64,000 nt of DNA from positions 4,788 through 68,787 of the forward strand of contig CAYPWW010000005.1 in NCBI GenBank assembly GCA_964414555.1, given 5' to 3'. Positions 8,550 through 15,786 of the stretch are shown here, piece after piece; the stretch's first letter is position 1, and each line of letters begins with the position of its first letter. A program made the position numbers and the translations under genes. The notes under the pieces were generated by a model. It did no database searches. It was not told the origin of the DNA and was given only the letters and a program-made list of their open reading frames with translations. Origin of the DNA: Litorimonas sp964414555. GTDB lineage: Bacteria > Pseudomonadota > Alphaproteobacteria > Caulobacterales > Maricaulaceae.

Positions 8550-9911
8550 CTAAGCCGCTTTGGGCAAGACAGCCGGAATCGCGCGATTGCGTCCCGCTGA
8601 TTTCGCCTTGTAAAGCGCGTCATCTGCACGCTTGAACACATCGCGAAGGCCTTCACCGGGTTGCACTTCGGCGACACCCACAGAGGTCGTGACTTGCAGA
8701 GCTTCACCATCCACAAAAACGGGTGTTCCCGCGATCAGCGCGCGTACACGGTCTGCGGCTAAAAGCGCCTCTTTTCCCGTTGGGTCCGGCATGGCGATCA
8801 TGAATTCTTCGCCGCCATAGCGCGCCACGACGTCAATCGCGCGCATATTTGTGACCAGTCGCGCCGCTGTCTCTTTCAAGACTTGGTCGCCCGTATCATG
8901 GCCGAGGATATCATTGACGCGCTTAAAATGATCAATGTCGAACACCATGACCGAAAACGGAGTGCCGCGCGTTTCTAGCTCGTCAAAGAACGGCTCAATC
9001 GCTTGGTTGAAATATCGGCGATTCCCCAAACCTGTCAGCGTATCTGCGACGACCATTTCGAGGTTTTCGTTGAAATTCTCTTGTAAGCTATCCGCATAGA
9101 ATTTCCGGCGTAACAGCGTCTGCACACGCGCTTTCATCTCTTGCACCTCAATGGGGCGCATGATCGTGTCATTGATGCCAATATCATAGGCACGGATGAA
9201 GCGTTGCTCGTCCTCTGGGTCACCAATCACAAGGATTGGTACATCGCGAGACTCCTCATTAAAGCGCAAAGACGCACAGACACGCAGTCCATCAAAACTA
9301 TTGGCGACAAGGCTGACAACGACTGTATCGATCCCTGATTTCGCGAGGCGGATCGCCTTGATCGGGTCCTTCTCGATGATGACATTGTGTCGTTCGCGCA
9401 GCGGTGTCGCGATTTTGGCGGCATGGCTGTCGTGATCTTCGATCAGGAGCACGGTTCCGCGCTGTTTCTCAATATTCTCTAGCAGGACGCGCGAATTCGA
9501 GAGCGTATGTCCCGTATGGCTGAGCAGACGATCTGTCACCATTTTCAACCGCAAGAGCGAGCGCACGCGCGCCATCAGGTTAAAATCATCAATCGGCTTT
9601 GTGATGAAATCATCCGCGCCAGCTTCCAGCCCGCGGATACGGTCTTTTGTTTCTTCAAGCGCCGTCACCATGACGACCGGCACATGCCAGGTGTCAGGAT
9701 TAGATTTGATCCGCTTACAGGCCTCGAACCCGTTCATGCCGGGCATCATCGCGTCCATCAGGACGAGATCGAGGCGTTCTTTCTCTGCAATTTCGACGGC
9801 CTCATAACCGCTTTTCGCGGTCAGAACGTCGTAATATTCCGCCTGAAGTTTGACCTTCAGCAGGTGAATATTCGGCGCGAGATCATCGACAACAAGAATA
9901 CGAGCGGACAT
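8550..9911 (-). CDS. pleD: Response regulator/diguanylate cyclase PleD
   Basis: PleD makes cyclic di-GMP from two GTP at the differentiating cell pole; in Caulobacter it controls the swarmer-to-stalked transition and is activated by phosphorylation. The 453 residues are REC1 (about 1-120, phosphoacceptor Asp in LVLMDAMMPGMNG), a REC2 adaptor (about 150-270, MSIGIND-like, no clear receiver Asp), and a GGDEF domain (about 285-445) with the active signature YGGEEF. The product-inhibition I-site RxxD is present just upstream as RAID. It lies 15 bp downstream of divK in the same orientation, the known Caulobacter arrangement. Confidence 0.97.
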   Translation of the reverse strand: MSARILVVDDLAPNIHLLKVKLQAEYYDVLTAKSGYEAVEIAEKERLDLVLMDAMMPGMNGFEACKRIKSNPDTWHVPVVMVTALEETKDRIRGLEAGADDFITKPIDDFNLMARVRSLLRLKMVTDRLLSHTGHTLSNSRVLLENIEKQRGTVLLIEDHDSHAAKIATPLRERHNVIIEKDPIKAIRLAKSGIDTVVVSLVANSFDGLRVCASLRFNEESRDVPILVIGDPEDEQRFIRAYDIGINDTIMRPIEVQEMKARVQTLLRRKFYADSLQENFNENLEMVVADTLTGLGNRRYFNQAIEPFFDELETRGTPFSVMVFDIDHFKRVNDILGHDTGDQVLKETAARLVTNMRAIDVVARYGGEEFMIAMPDPTGKEALLAADRVRALIAGTPVFVDGEALQVTTSVGVAEVQPGEGLRDVFKRADDALYKAKSAGRNRAIPAVLPKAA

Positions 9912-9926
9912 ATCGGTCGGGCCCTC

Positions 9927-10298
9927 TTATGCCGCTTCAGCGAATTTCCGGATTTTGGCCAGGAAAGAACTGACCGTGATGGGCTTGGCGATGTAATCCT
10001 CGCAGCCCCCGTCGCGAATCCGCTTTTCATCGCCCTTCATCGCGAAAGCTGTCACAGCAATCACAGGAATATGGGTCAAGGCCTTGTCATCCTTCAGCCA
10101 TTTCGTGACTTCCAGACCGGAGACTTCTGGTAATTGGATATCCATCAGGATCAGGTCCGGCTTAAAACTGCGCGCCATAGAGATGGCCTTTAGCCCCTCT
10201 CGCGTCTGCTTTGTTTTATAGCCATGCGCTTCCAAGAGGTCAGCGAACAATTTCATGTTCAGCTCGTTATCTTCGACGATGAGAACTTTTTTCGGCAT
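9927..10298 (-). CDS. divK: Single-domain response regulator DivK
   Basis: DivK is a stand-alone receiver whose phosphorylation by DivJ and dephosphorylation by PleC sets CtrA activity through the DivL-CckA pathway. The sequence is nearly textbook: MPKKVLIVEDNELNMKLF, phosphoacceptor Asp in LILMDIQLPEVSGLEVTKW, then VIAVTAFAMKGDEKRI and the conserved Lys in YIAKPI. There is no output domain. An ATG four codons earlier (10310) is possible; 10298 matches the family start better. It is cotranscribed with pleD and divergent from dinB. Confidence 0.96.
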   Translation of the reverse strand: MPKKVLIVEDNELNMKLFADLLEAHGYKTKQTREGLKAISMARSFKPDLILMDIQLPEVSGLEVTKWLKDDKALTHIPVIAVTAFAMKGDEKRIRDGGCEDYIAKPITVSSFLAKIRKFAEAA

Positions 10299-10467
10299 TT
10301 TTTTCAACATAATCCCAGTTCACCAACTTGACGGCGCCGTCGTTCAACCCGCAGCACCTGTTCTTGTTTTGAGACCCTACACCTGACAGAATATCCTTAA
10401 GTCCACGTGTATTGGTCGCTTACCAGCGATTAACCATGACAGTCAGGCGCCAGCCCTTTCGGAAGAA

Positions 10468-10482
10468 GAACATTGCGAGAAC
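10468..10482 (+). promoter_or_regulatory. LexA box (GAAC-N7-GAAC) upstream of dinB
   Basis: GAAC at 10468-10471 and GAAC at 10479-10482 are separated by exactly seven bases. This is the direct-repeat SOS operator known for Alphaproteobacteria, the complement of GTTC-N7-GTTC. It ends 27 bp before the dinB start, where a repressor would block transcription. Confidence 0.8.
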
Positions 10483-10509
10483 ATCGTAAAGATTCCATAA
10501 AGCCCTACA

Positions 10510-11847
10510 ATGCCCTCTTCGCGCGATGAAACCACCCGACTATGTCGCGATTGCGGCGCGGCGATGTCCGATACGGATGTGGTCTGTGCACCATGTGGCG
10601 GGCGGCGGACGATTTCGCATCCAGAGCTGAACGCGCTCTCCATCGCCCATGTGGATTGCGACGCCTTTTACTGTTCGGTTGAAAAGCGCGATGACCCGTC
10701 TATCCGGGACAAGCCCGTTGTCGTCGGGGGCGGACGGCGCGGCGTTGTCTCAGCCGCGTGTTATCATGCCCGGATATATGGTGTGCGCTCGGCCATGCCG
10801 ATGTTCCAAGCGCTAAAGCTCTGCCCGCATCTGACCGTCGTGCGTGGCAGTATGGACAAATATGCGACCGAGGGCGCGCGGATCCGCGAGATGATGCGGG
10901 CGCTGACCCCCCTCGTCGAACCGCTATCCATCGACGAAGCCTTTCTGGACCTGACAGGAACCCAGCGCCTGCACGGGCAAACTCCGGCACAGAGCCTGAT
11001 CCGCTTGCAAGGCGATATTCTGCGCGAGGTCGGGGTGACCGTCTCGATCGGTCTGTCTTATAATAAGTTCTTGGCGAAGACGGCCTCCGACCTCGACAAG
11101 CCCAACGGCTTTGCCGTGCTGGGCCGAGCCGATGCGCAGGATTTCCTCGCGAAGCAATCTGTGGGGTTCATCTATGGCATTGGTCCCGCTTTTGCGGCCA
11201 AGCTGGAACGGGCAGGACTGAAGACGATTGCCGATGTTCGCCAGCGCACGGACAAGCAAATGGCGCAAGCTTTTGGCGATCACGGATTGCGTCTGGCGCG
11301 TTTGGCGCGCGGGGAAGACCACCGTAGCGTCAATCCGACCAGCGACCGGAAGTCCGTTTCCGCAGAGACGACCTTCAACACGGATATTGCCGATATTGAA
11401 GCGCTGAAAGACAAGCTCTGGCAGGTCTGTCTGAAGACCTCGGATCGGTCCAAGGCCAAAGACCTCGCCGGGCGGACGGTGACGCTGAAGCTGAAATCCG
11501 CGGATTTCAAATCCATCACACGCCGCCGGACCTTGCAGCAGCCCGTGCAGCTGGCCGACACGATCTTTGCAGCGCTGGAGCCACTTCTGGAAAAGGAAGC
11601 AGACGGGTTCAAGAAATACCGCCTCATCGGGGCGGGGATCTCTGGCCTCTCTGCGCCGCTGGGCGATGTGGCGGACATGCTGGACGTCAAAGCGATCAAG
11701 CGCGGCGCGGCAGAACGGGCGTCCGACATCGCGCGGGCAAAGTTCGGGACCGACGCGGTGACAACAGGGCGCGGATTGCGCCTGCGTCAGGCTAAAGAAA
11801 AGAACATCGCCGAGAGTTTGCCGAGCAAGCCCAAGGTTGAGGATTAG
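10510..11847 (+). CDS. dinB: DNA polymerase IV (Y family) with N-terminal zinc-ribbon-like extension
   Basis: Error-prone translesion polymerase of the SOS response. After a 40-residue extension with two Cys pairs (CRDC and CAPC, about residues 13-32), the polymerase core begins IAHVDCDAFYCSVEKRDD. Catalytic acidic residues are in that motif and in PLSIDEAFLDLTG (about 138-150), and the little-finger domain lies after about 285 (SVSAETTFNTD). The first-metal Asp and SxDE Glu are intact, so it should be active. The LexA box at 10468 indicates SOS control. The 3' end overlaps the convergent membrane gene by 4 bp. Confidence 0.95.
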   Translation: MPSSRDETTRLCRDCGAAMSDTDVVCAPCGGRRTISHPELNALSIAHVDCDAFYCSVEKRDDPSIRDKPVVVGGGRRGVVSAACYHARIYGVRSAMPMFQALKLCPHLTVVRGSMDKYATEGARIREMMRALTPLVEPLSIDEAFLDLTGTQRLHGQTPAQSLIRLQGDILREVGVTVSIGLSYNKFLAKTASDLDKPNGFAVLGRADAQDFLAKQSVGFIYGIGPAFAAKLERAGLKTIADVRQRTDKQMAQAFGDHGLRLARLARGEDHRSVNPTSDRKSVSAETTFNTDIADIEALKDKLWQVCLKTSDRSKAKDLAGRTVTLKLKSADFKSITRRRTLQQPVQLADTIFAALEPLLEKEADGFKKYRLIGAGISGLSAPLGDVADMLDVKAIKRGAAERASDIARAKFGTDAVTTGRGLRLRQAKEKNIAESLPSKPKVED

Positions 11848-12521
11848 CTGCGCGCGTCCCGCTTACGTTCCAGCAAGGCGATGATCGCCGCGAATAAGGT
11901 AAAGACGACGAGCCCAGAAATCGCCTGTGACGGGCCAGCTGCTGGCGGCACGGTGCCATCGGCCTGAAACGTCAGGGTTGGGGCCGTCATAATCATGAAT
12001 TGAATCACCGCCATCACGCTCACCAGCGCGCAAGCGCTCAAGGTCGTCCACACCGGACCGCGCGTGACGGACAGCCACCACGCCATCATTCCGCCGAGAA
12101 TGCCGACTTCTAGGACATATGCGGGCCAAGCAAAATTCCACAGGCCCAGGCCCAGCATCAACTCACCCCCCGGATAGAGCGGCAAGTCCGGTCGATGGAC
12201 CAGCCAATCCAGCGGCCAGTGCGACAGCGCCAGCAAGCCGATGATCCACACAGCTTTCCGTCCAGCCGTCGGGCGCAAAAGACGATAGATCACGGCCACA
12301 AGAAGCGAAATCACCACAGCGCTGAGCAAGCTGTGTGACCAGTCAATATCAAAGGCCAGCGGGTGCGCGCCCTCTCGCAGGGCATCACCTTCCACCCCGA
12401 GCAAACTGAGGATCATAGAGACAAAATCAATCGCCTGCACAGCCAGAAACCCGTGCCAAAGCTTCACGCCGCCTGTGCGGTGGCTATCCCAAACGGCGGG
12501 ACCATAATGTCCGACGAACAT
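11844..12521 (-). CDS. Integral membrane protein, metal-dependent-hydrolase-like (YdjM/DUF457 type)
   Basis: A 225-residue polytopic protein that begins MFVGHYGPA and carries WSHSLLSAV and LSHWPLDWLVHRPDLPL. Conserved His/Asp motifs at membrane boundaries (GHY, SHS, SHWPLDW) are the pattern of the YdjM/LexA-regulated membrane hydrolase-like superfamily. About five to six hydrophobic helices are visible. The reaction is unknown. It is convergent with dinB and sits 2 bp upstream of the thioredoxin-fold lipoprotein stop. Confidence 0.65.
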   Translation of the reverse strand: MFVGHYGPAVWDSHRTGGVKLWHGFLAVQAIDFVSMILSLLGVEGDALREGAHPLAFDIDWSHSLLSAVVISLLVAVIYRLLRPTAGRKAVWIIGLLALSHWPLDWLVHRPDLPLYPGGELMLGLGLWNFAWPAYVLEVGILGGMMAWWLSVTRGPVWTTLSACALVSVMAVIQFMIMTAPTLTFQADGTVPPAAGPSQAISGLVVFTLFAAIIALLERKRDARS

Positions 12522-12523
12522 GG

Positions 12524-13015
12524 CTAGCGACCTTTCGTGAAGCTCTCAAATTCAGTGTAAATATCATCTTCGGCACGGCTAGCAGCATTCCGCCAAGTCG
12601 GTGCGGTATCGAGGTTCAAAACCGTTCCATCGGTCTCGACCACAACAACCGTGGGCGTGCCGGGCGTGCCGTCCAAACCAAAGCTCTCGGCGATATCTTG
12701 GTTTCGGTTCTTTTGCCCGACATCGATATATTGAACGACGTAGTTTTCGCTGAGCATCGTTTGGAAACGTTCCGTCTCGAACCAGCCCGCCAATGCGCGA
12801 CTGTCATGGCACCAATTCGCGCCCATCACGATCAGGCCGAGCTTGTCCTCTGCCTTCGCCTGCGCGAGTGCGGCATCGACATCGGTGCGCGCCGTTTCAG
12901 TTTTCTCATAAGGCTTTGCTTCTGGATGCTCGGCCGCGAAAGCCACAGGTGTCATCGCGGCGGTGGAACAGCCTGTAGCAAGGAAGGCCGCAAGAAGAAG
13001 CGCAAAATGTTTCAT
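12524..13015 (-). CDS. Thioredoxin-fold lipoprotein with monothiol WCHDS motif
   Basis: The 163-residue product begins MKHFALLLAAFLATGCSTAA, a lipoprotein signal with lipobox LATGC, so it is probably anchored in the inner or outer membrane facing the periplasm. The mature part has thioredoxin features: IVMGANWCHDSRAL at the active-site helix, and GTPGTPTVVVV supplying the cis-Pro loop. The second active-site Cys is Ser (WCHDS instead of WCxxC), which argues against a dithiol oxidoreductase and suggests a thiol-binding or monothiol role. The ATG at 13015 is chosen because it places the signal peptide at the N-terminus. Confidence 0.8.
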   Translation of the reverse strand: MKHFALLLAAFLATGCSTAAMTPVAFAAEHPEAKPYEKTETARTDVDAALAQAKAEDKLGLIVMGANWCHDSRALAGWFETERFQTMLSENYVVQYIDVGQKNRNQDIAESFGLDGTPGTPTVVVVETDGTVLNLDTAPTWRNAASRAEDDIYTEFESFTKGR

Positions 13016-13073
13016 ACCAAACCCTAGCCAGATTTCGGTTGCGGGCACAAGGCACGCATCGCAAGAGTGCGCT

Positions 13074-13697
13074 ATGAACTTCCTTCGCTTCTTCCGTAAA
13101 ACCAAACCCATTGCTGTTCCGGCACCGGCAGAAATTCACCCTGCACCGAGCCATCTGGACGTGCGGCGATACTTTCATAATCACGCGCAATTTCAATGCT
13201 ATACGACGTGGTTCTTACATTGGGGCGGGTGGGTATCTGCGGGGCACTGCCTGACCGAAGCGCAAGATCATCTGCCGGATTTTGCCCACGGCCAAGCGCA
13301 AAGCTGGCCAGACGGACTGGACGCCGCACTGGCGGGATGCACCCTGCCCCTAGCCAAACCCGCTGCGCCTTATGTGGGACAAGATGTGATCTTACGCGGC
13401 TATCCGGCAGGGTCGCGCCACATGGAAACCCGCACAGCGCGCGTCTATCACCAACGCAGTCCCGGCCAGTGGATCGTGCATATCCTCGACCCTGATGAGC
13501 CTGTCGTCACAGGCATGAGCGGCGGGCCCGTTGTGGACGCCAAGACGGGTGAGCCAATCGGTATCGTCATCACGCGCAACAGTCCAGCTGACCTCAATAA
13601 TGACCGTGATCCAGATGAAAGCGCGGATTTCATCGCGCTTTCAGATGTGTGGACCGCTATTCGGGGCCTGTCTAAGACGGGAGCGGGAAACGCCTGA
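13074..13697 (+). CDS. Trypsin-like serine protease, no export signal
   Basis: A 207-residue protein with a chymotrypsin-fold triad readable in order: His58 in WVSAGHC, Asp83 in DGLDAAL, Ser149 in TGMSGGPVV, followed by GIVITRN. Unlike DegP-type proteases it has no PDZ domain and no signal peptide; the N-terminus (MNFLRFFRKTKPIAV) is basic and then proline-rich. It may act in the cytoplasm or be held at the membrane by the short N-terminal amphipathic stretch. The ATG at 13074 keeps the upstream region free for divergent promoters with the thioredoxin-fold lipoprotein gene, 58 bp away. The last 26 bp overlap the convergent DUF1330 gene. Confidence 0.75.
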   Translation: MNFLRFFRKTKPIAVPAPAEIHPAPSHLDVRRYFHNHAQFQCYTTWFLHWGGWVSAGHCLTEAQDHLPDFAHGQAQSWPDGLDAALAGCTLPLAKPAAPYVGQDVILRGYPAGSRHMETRTARVYHQRSPGQWIVHILDPDEPVVTGMSGGPVVDAKTGEPIGIVITRNSPADLNNDRDPDESADFIALSDVWTAIRGLSKTGAGNA

Positions 13698-13965
13698 ACG
13701 TCGCCGTGCGCATCGTCGCGCCCGCATCGCGGTGCTTTGCGGCAGCTTGATAATCTTCCAGTGAGAAGAAGTGCTTTAGGTGATCCATATCGCGGAACTC
13801 TAGCAGCACGGCTTTATCGCCCGGCATCTCAACGAAACGGGCCGCTTCGTCATTGCCGTGAACCTTCACGCCTTCGCGCAGGAAGATCGGTGTCGAAAGC
13901 GAAACATAGCGGGCATATTCGGCCTTATCTTTATATTCAGCGGCCGCGAAAACGAAAACGGACAT
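13672..13965 (-). CDS. DUF1330-family protein
   Basis: A 97-residue small alpha-beta (ferredoxin-like barrel) protein: MSVFVFAAAEYKDKAEYARY at the start, and LLEFRDMDHLKHFFSLEDYQAAAKHR as the second beta-alpha unit, which is typical of DUF1330/EthD-like dimeric folds. No catalytic function is established. The ATG at 13965 gives the family start; longer forms run into the MAPEG gene. It lies 8 bp downstream of the MAPEG stop and probably shares its mRNA. Confidence 0.8.
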   Translation of the reverse strand: MSVFVFAAAEYKDKAEYARYVSLSTPIFLREGVKVHGNDEAARFVEMPGDKAVLLEFRDMDHLKHFFSLEDYQAAAKHRDAGATMRTATFRRFPLPS

Positions 13966-13973
13966 AGGGTCTC

Positions 13974-14390
13974 CTAAAGGATCGCCATGACGAACATGGC
14001 CATCAGAACGAGGGTTGAAAGGCTGAACAGGGCGAAGCGGATCATGACTTTGCCCGCGCTGACCTGAATAAAGCTGTGCAGCACGCGCAGGACGACATAG
14101 GCCCAAGCTGCGTAAAAGAGGTTGTTCGACACCTGCCCCGCCAGCGTCGCGTAAAACATTAGAGCATAAAAGATCGTCGGCTGTTCCAACAGATGATTAT
14201 AATTGTGGGCGGCGGCTTGCACGCGCAGGGGCAACTCATTCTTCCACGCCCCATGCGGGGACTTGGCAGACTCCGGGTCCATCTGCGCGGCCTGCATCGC
14301 CGGTATTCGACGCGCATACATCAGCGCCCAGATCAAAAAAGTCCAAAGGATCAACGCCAGCACGGGCGTCAGAAAAGTCTGGTCAGTCAT
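13974..14390 (-). CDS. MAPEG-family membrane protein
   Basis: A 138-residue protein with four hydrophobic helices and the MAPEG-type signature AAHNYNHLLEQPTIFYALMF followed by AWAYVVLRVLHSFIQV. Eukaryotic MAPEG proteins are glutathione-dependent or eicosanoid enzymes; the bacterial function is generally unknown. The start is MTDQTFLTPVLALI at 14390. The csp terminator lies immediately upstream, so it likely has its own promoter or uses readthrough. Confidence 0.85.
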   Translation of the reverse strand: MTDQTFLTPVLALILWTFLIWALMYARRIPAMQAAQMDPESAKSPHGAWKNELPLRVQAAAHNYNHLLEQPTIFYALMFYATLAGQVSNNLFYAAWAYVVLRVLHSFIQVSAGKVMIRFALFSLSTLVLMAMFVMAIL

Positions 14391-14422
14391 TGGTCTCTCC
14401 CCATTTTGGAAGAGCCTAGGCC

Positions 14423-14460
14423 AAAGAAAAAGGGTCTGCACCCGAAAAAGGTGCAGACCC
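14423..14460 (-). terminator. Intrinsic terminator of the cold-shock gene
   Basis: A perfect 11-bp stem (14432-14442 with 14450-14460, arms GGGTCTGCACC and GGTGCAGACCC) with a seven-base loop. On the minus strand it is followed by TTTTTCTTT (14423-14431). It ends the cold-shock transcript 43 bp after its stop codon. Confidence 0.93.
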
Positions 14461-14502
14461 TCAAATCAAAAGCGATCCGCCGAAGCGGAAAGCGCAAAGG
14501 CG

Positions 14503-14724
14503 TTAGGCCATCGACAGCGCATCAACGGCAGTTTTGCCTGTGCGCTCATTGACGGCTGTGTTGAACATGACTTTGTCACCTTCGTTCAGACCTTGGACGC
14601 CGGAGCGTTGCAGGGCTGTGATGTGGACAAAGACATCGTCGCCACCAGCTTCTGGCTGGATAAAGCCGAAGCCTTTTGTTGTGTTGAAGAATTTGACCGT
14701 ACCGGCCTTCATTTCGTCTGACAT
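14503..14724 (-). CDS. Cold-shock domain protein
   Basis: A 73-residue single cold-shock domain with both RNA-binding motifs: GFGFIQPE (RNP1 type) and DVFVHITAL (RNP2 type), beginning MSDEMKAGTVKFFNTTKGF. It probably acts as an RNA chaperone. The start at 14724 is preceded by AAAGGAAA on the coding strand, a plausible ribosome binding site; a start five codons upstream is also possible. It has a strong dedicated terminator and a long upstream region, consistent with a leader-regulated monocistronic gene. Confidence 0.92.
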   Translation of the reverse strand: MSDEMKAGTVKFFNTTKGFGFIQPEAGGDDVFVHITALQRSGVQGLNEGDKVMFNTAVNERTGKTAVDALSMA

Positions 14725-15081
14725 GTAATTTCCTTTCACGTCGATCTAGGTTTGAGGCCCACAATGCGCGGGTCTGCGATGGTCGAAAAAGGAAAGCAAA
14801 GCGCACTCAGGGTCGGTTTCACATGACGTGAAGCCTATTCTGGCCGATATTCTGGCCGTTCTCGATTGGCCTCCATATGGGCTTGTGGATAAGATTTAGC
14901 AAGGGAAGCTTTTGCCCGCATACACAGCGCGTGTTTTGACGAAAAGGTCGCCCTGCGCACTAACCCTGTGCAAGCGGGGGCAAAACCTCATCAAATTGTA
15001 AATGTAGCCTCACTAGTTTTGCATAGCTGCCTTGGGCAAACCCGCGTTCCCCATGTGGGTCGCGTTTTATATTTGAAACGC
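14725..15081. other. Intergenic region between the cold-shock gene and the SemiSWEET pair
   Basis: About 357 bp without a gene that I can support, between divergent transcription units. It should hold the csp promoter and 5' leader and the promoter of the SemiSWEET operon. The only clear structure is a tandem direct repeat at 14836-14858. I could not assign convincing -35/-10 pairs. Confidence 0.5.
14836..14858. repeat. Tandem 11-bp direct repeat TATTCTGGCCG
   Basis: TATTCTGGCCG occurs at 14836-14846 and again at 14848-14858, one base apart (12-bp period), in the middle of the csp/SemiSWEET divergent region. It could be a pair of protein-binding half sites on the same DNA face or chance. Confidence 0.4.
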
Positions 15082-15390
15082 ATGACAGATATTGAACTCA
15101 TTGGCTTTGCAGCCGCCCTGATGACCTCCGCATCTTATATGCCGCAGGTCTGGCGCATCCTCTCAACCGGAGAGACCGGCGGGATCAGCCTGCTGATGTA
15201 CGCCCTCCTGACGACAGGAAAGCTCTGCTGGCTCAGTTATGGCATTCTGATCGCGTCCATCCCGTTGATCGCCTCGCAGTCTTTCACGATCCTCTTGGCG
15301 GCTTTGATCTTGGGCTTTACGGCGAGAGAGCGCTTGGGCTTGAACCTACGTCGTAACACGCGGTTTTATCGAAATTGGAAATACGGATGA
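15082..15390 (+). CDS. SemiSWEET sugar transporter (first of a tandem pair)
   Basis: A 102-residue protein with three hydrophobic helices, the bacterial half-size SWEET (PQ-loop) type that dimerises to form a facilitated sugar or small-solute channel. The PQ motif is at residues 21-22 (SYMPQVWRI), with TGGISLLMY and the Trp-Tyr-Gly segment CWLSYGIL after it. The C-terminal tail is short and basic. The ATG at 15082 (MTDIELIGFAA) matches the family start. Its stop overlaps the next gene by 4 bp. Confidence 0.88.
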   Translation: MTDIELIGFAAALMTSASYMPQVWRILSTGETGGISLLMYALLTTGKLCWLSYGILIASIPLIASQSFTILLAALILGFTARERLGLNLRRNTRFYRNWKYG

Positions 15391-15731
15391 CACTCATCAC
15401 GCTTTTAGGGTCCGTTGCAGCGGTCTTGACGACAATTTCCTTCGTGCCGCAGGCGTGGCTCGTCATTCGGACGCGGCGCACGGGTGGGATCAGCTTGCTG
15501 ATGTATTCGCTCTTCACCTTTGGCGTCGCGTTGTGGCTCGCCTATGGAATTTTGACGTCAGCGACACCGATCATCGCCGCCAATGCCGTTACGCTGGTGC
15601 TGGCCGGGACAATCTTGTTCATCGCTGCGCGGGAACGGTTTCAGCGTCGCGGGACACTGCAAGCCCGCGCACCGGGTGTCCCGCTGACGACAGAGCAAAA
15701 CCCCGACATGGCGACGGTTGGCGACGACTGA
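15387..15731 (+). CDS. SemiSWEET sugar transporter (second of a tandem pair)
   Basis: A 114-residue paralogue of the preceding gene. The PQ motif is at the same position (21-22, SFVPQAWLV), TGGISLLMY is identical, and ALWLAYGIL and AARERF are shared. It ends with a 30-residue hydrophilic tail that the first copy lacks. The start is at 15387 within an ATGA overlap; an ATG at 15375 is also possible. Translational coupling implies near-equal synthesis, so hetero-oligomers are possible. Confidence 0.88.
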   Translation: MTLITLLGSVAAVLTTISFVPQAWLVIRTRRTGGISLLMYSLFTFGVALWLAYGILTSATPIIAANAVTLVLAGTILFIAARERFQRRGTLQARAPGVPLTTEQNPDMATVGDD

Positions 15732-15786
15732 GACAGGGCATCACGCCCCATAGCCAAGCGCGCGCGTTGCCCTTATGTTCGCGCCA

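Noticed and set aside
10420..10433. Possible CtrA box in front of divK (TTAC and TTAA)
   Set aside because: The half sites are six rather than seven bases apart and one half deviates, so it does not meet the consensus.
14193..14721. Plus-strand open frames over the MAPEG and cold-shock genes
   Set aside because: They run antisense to two recognisable proteins and through the csp terminator hairpin.
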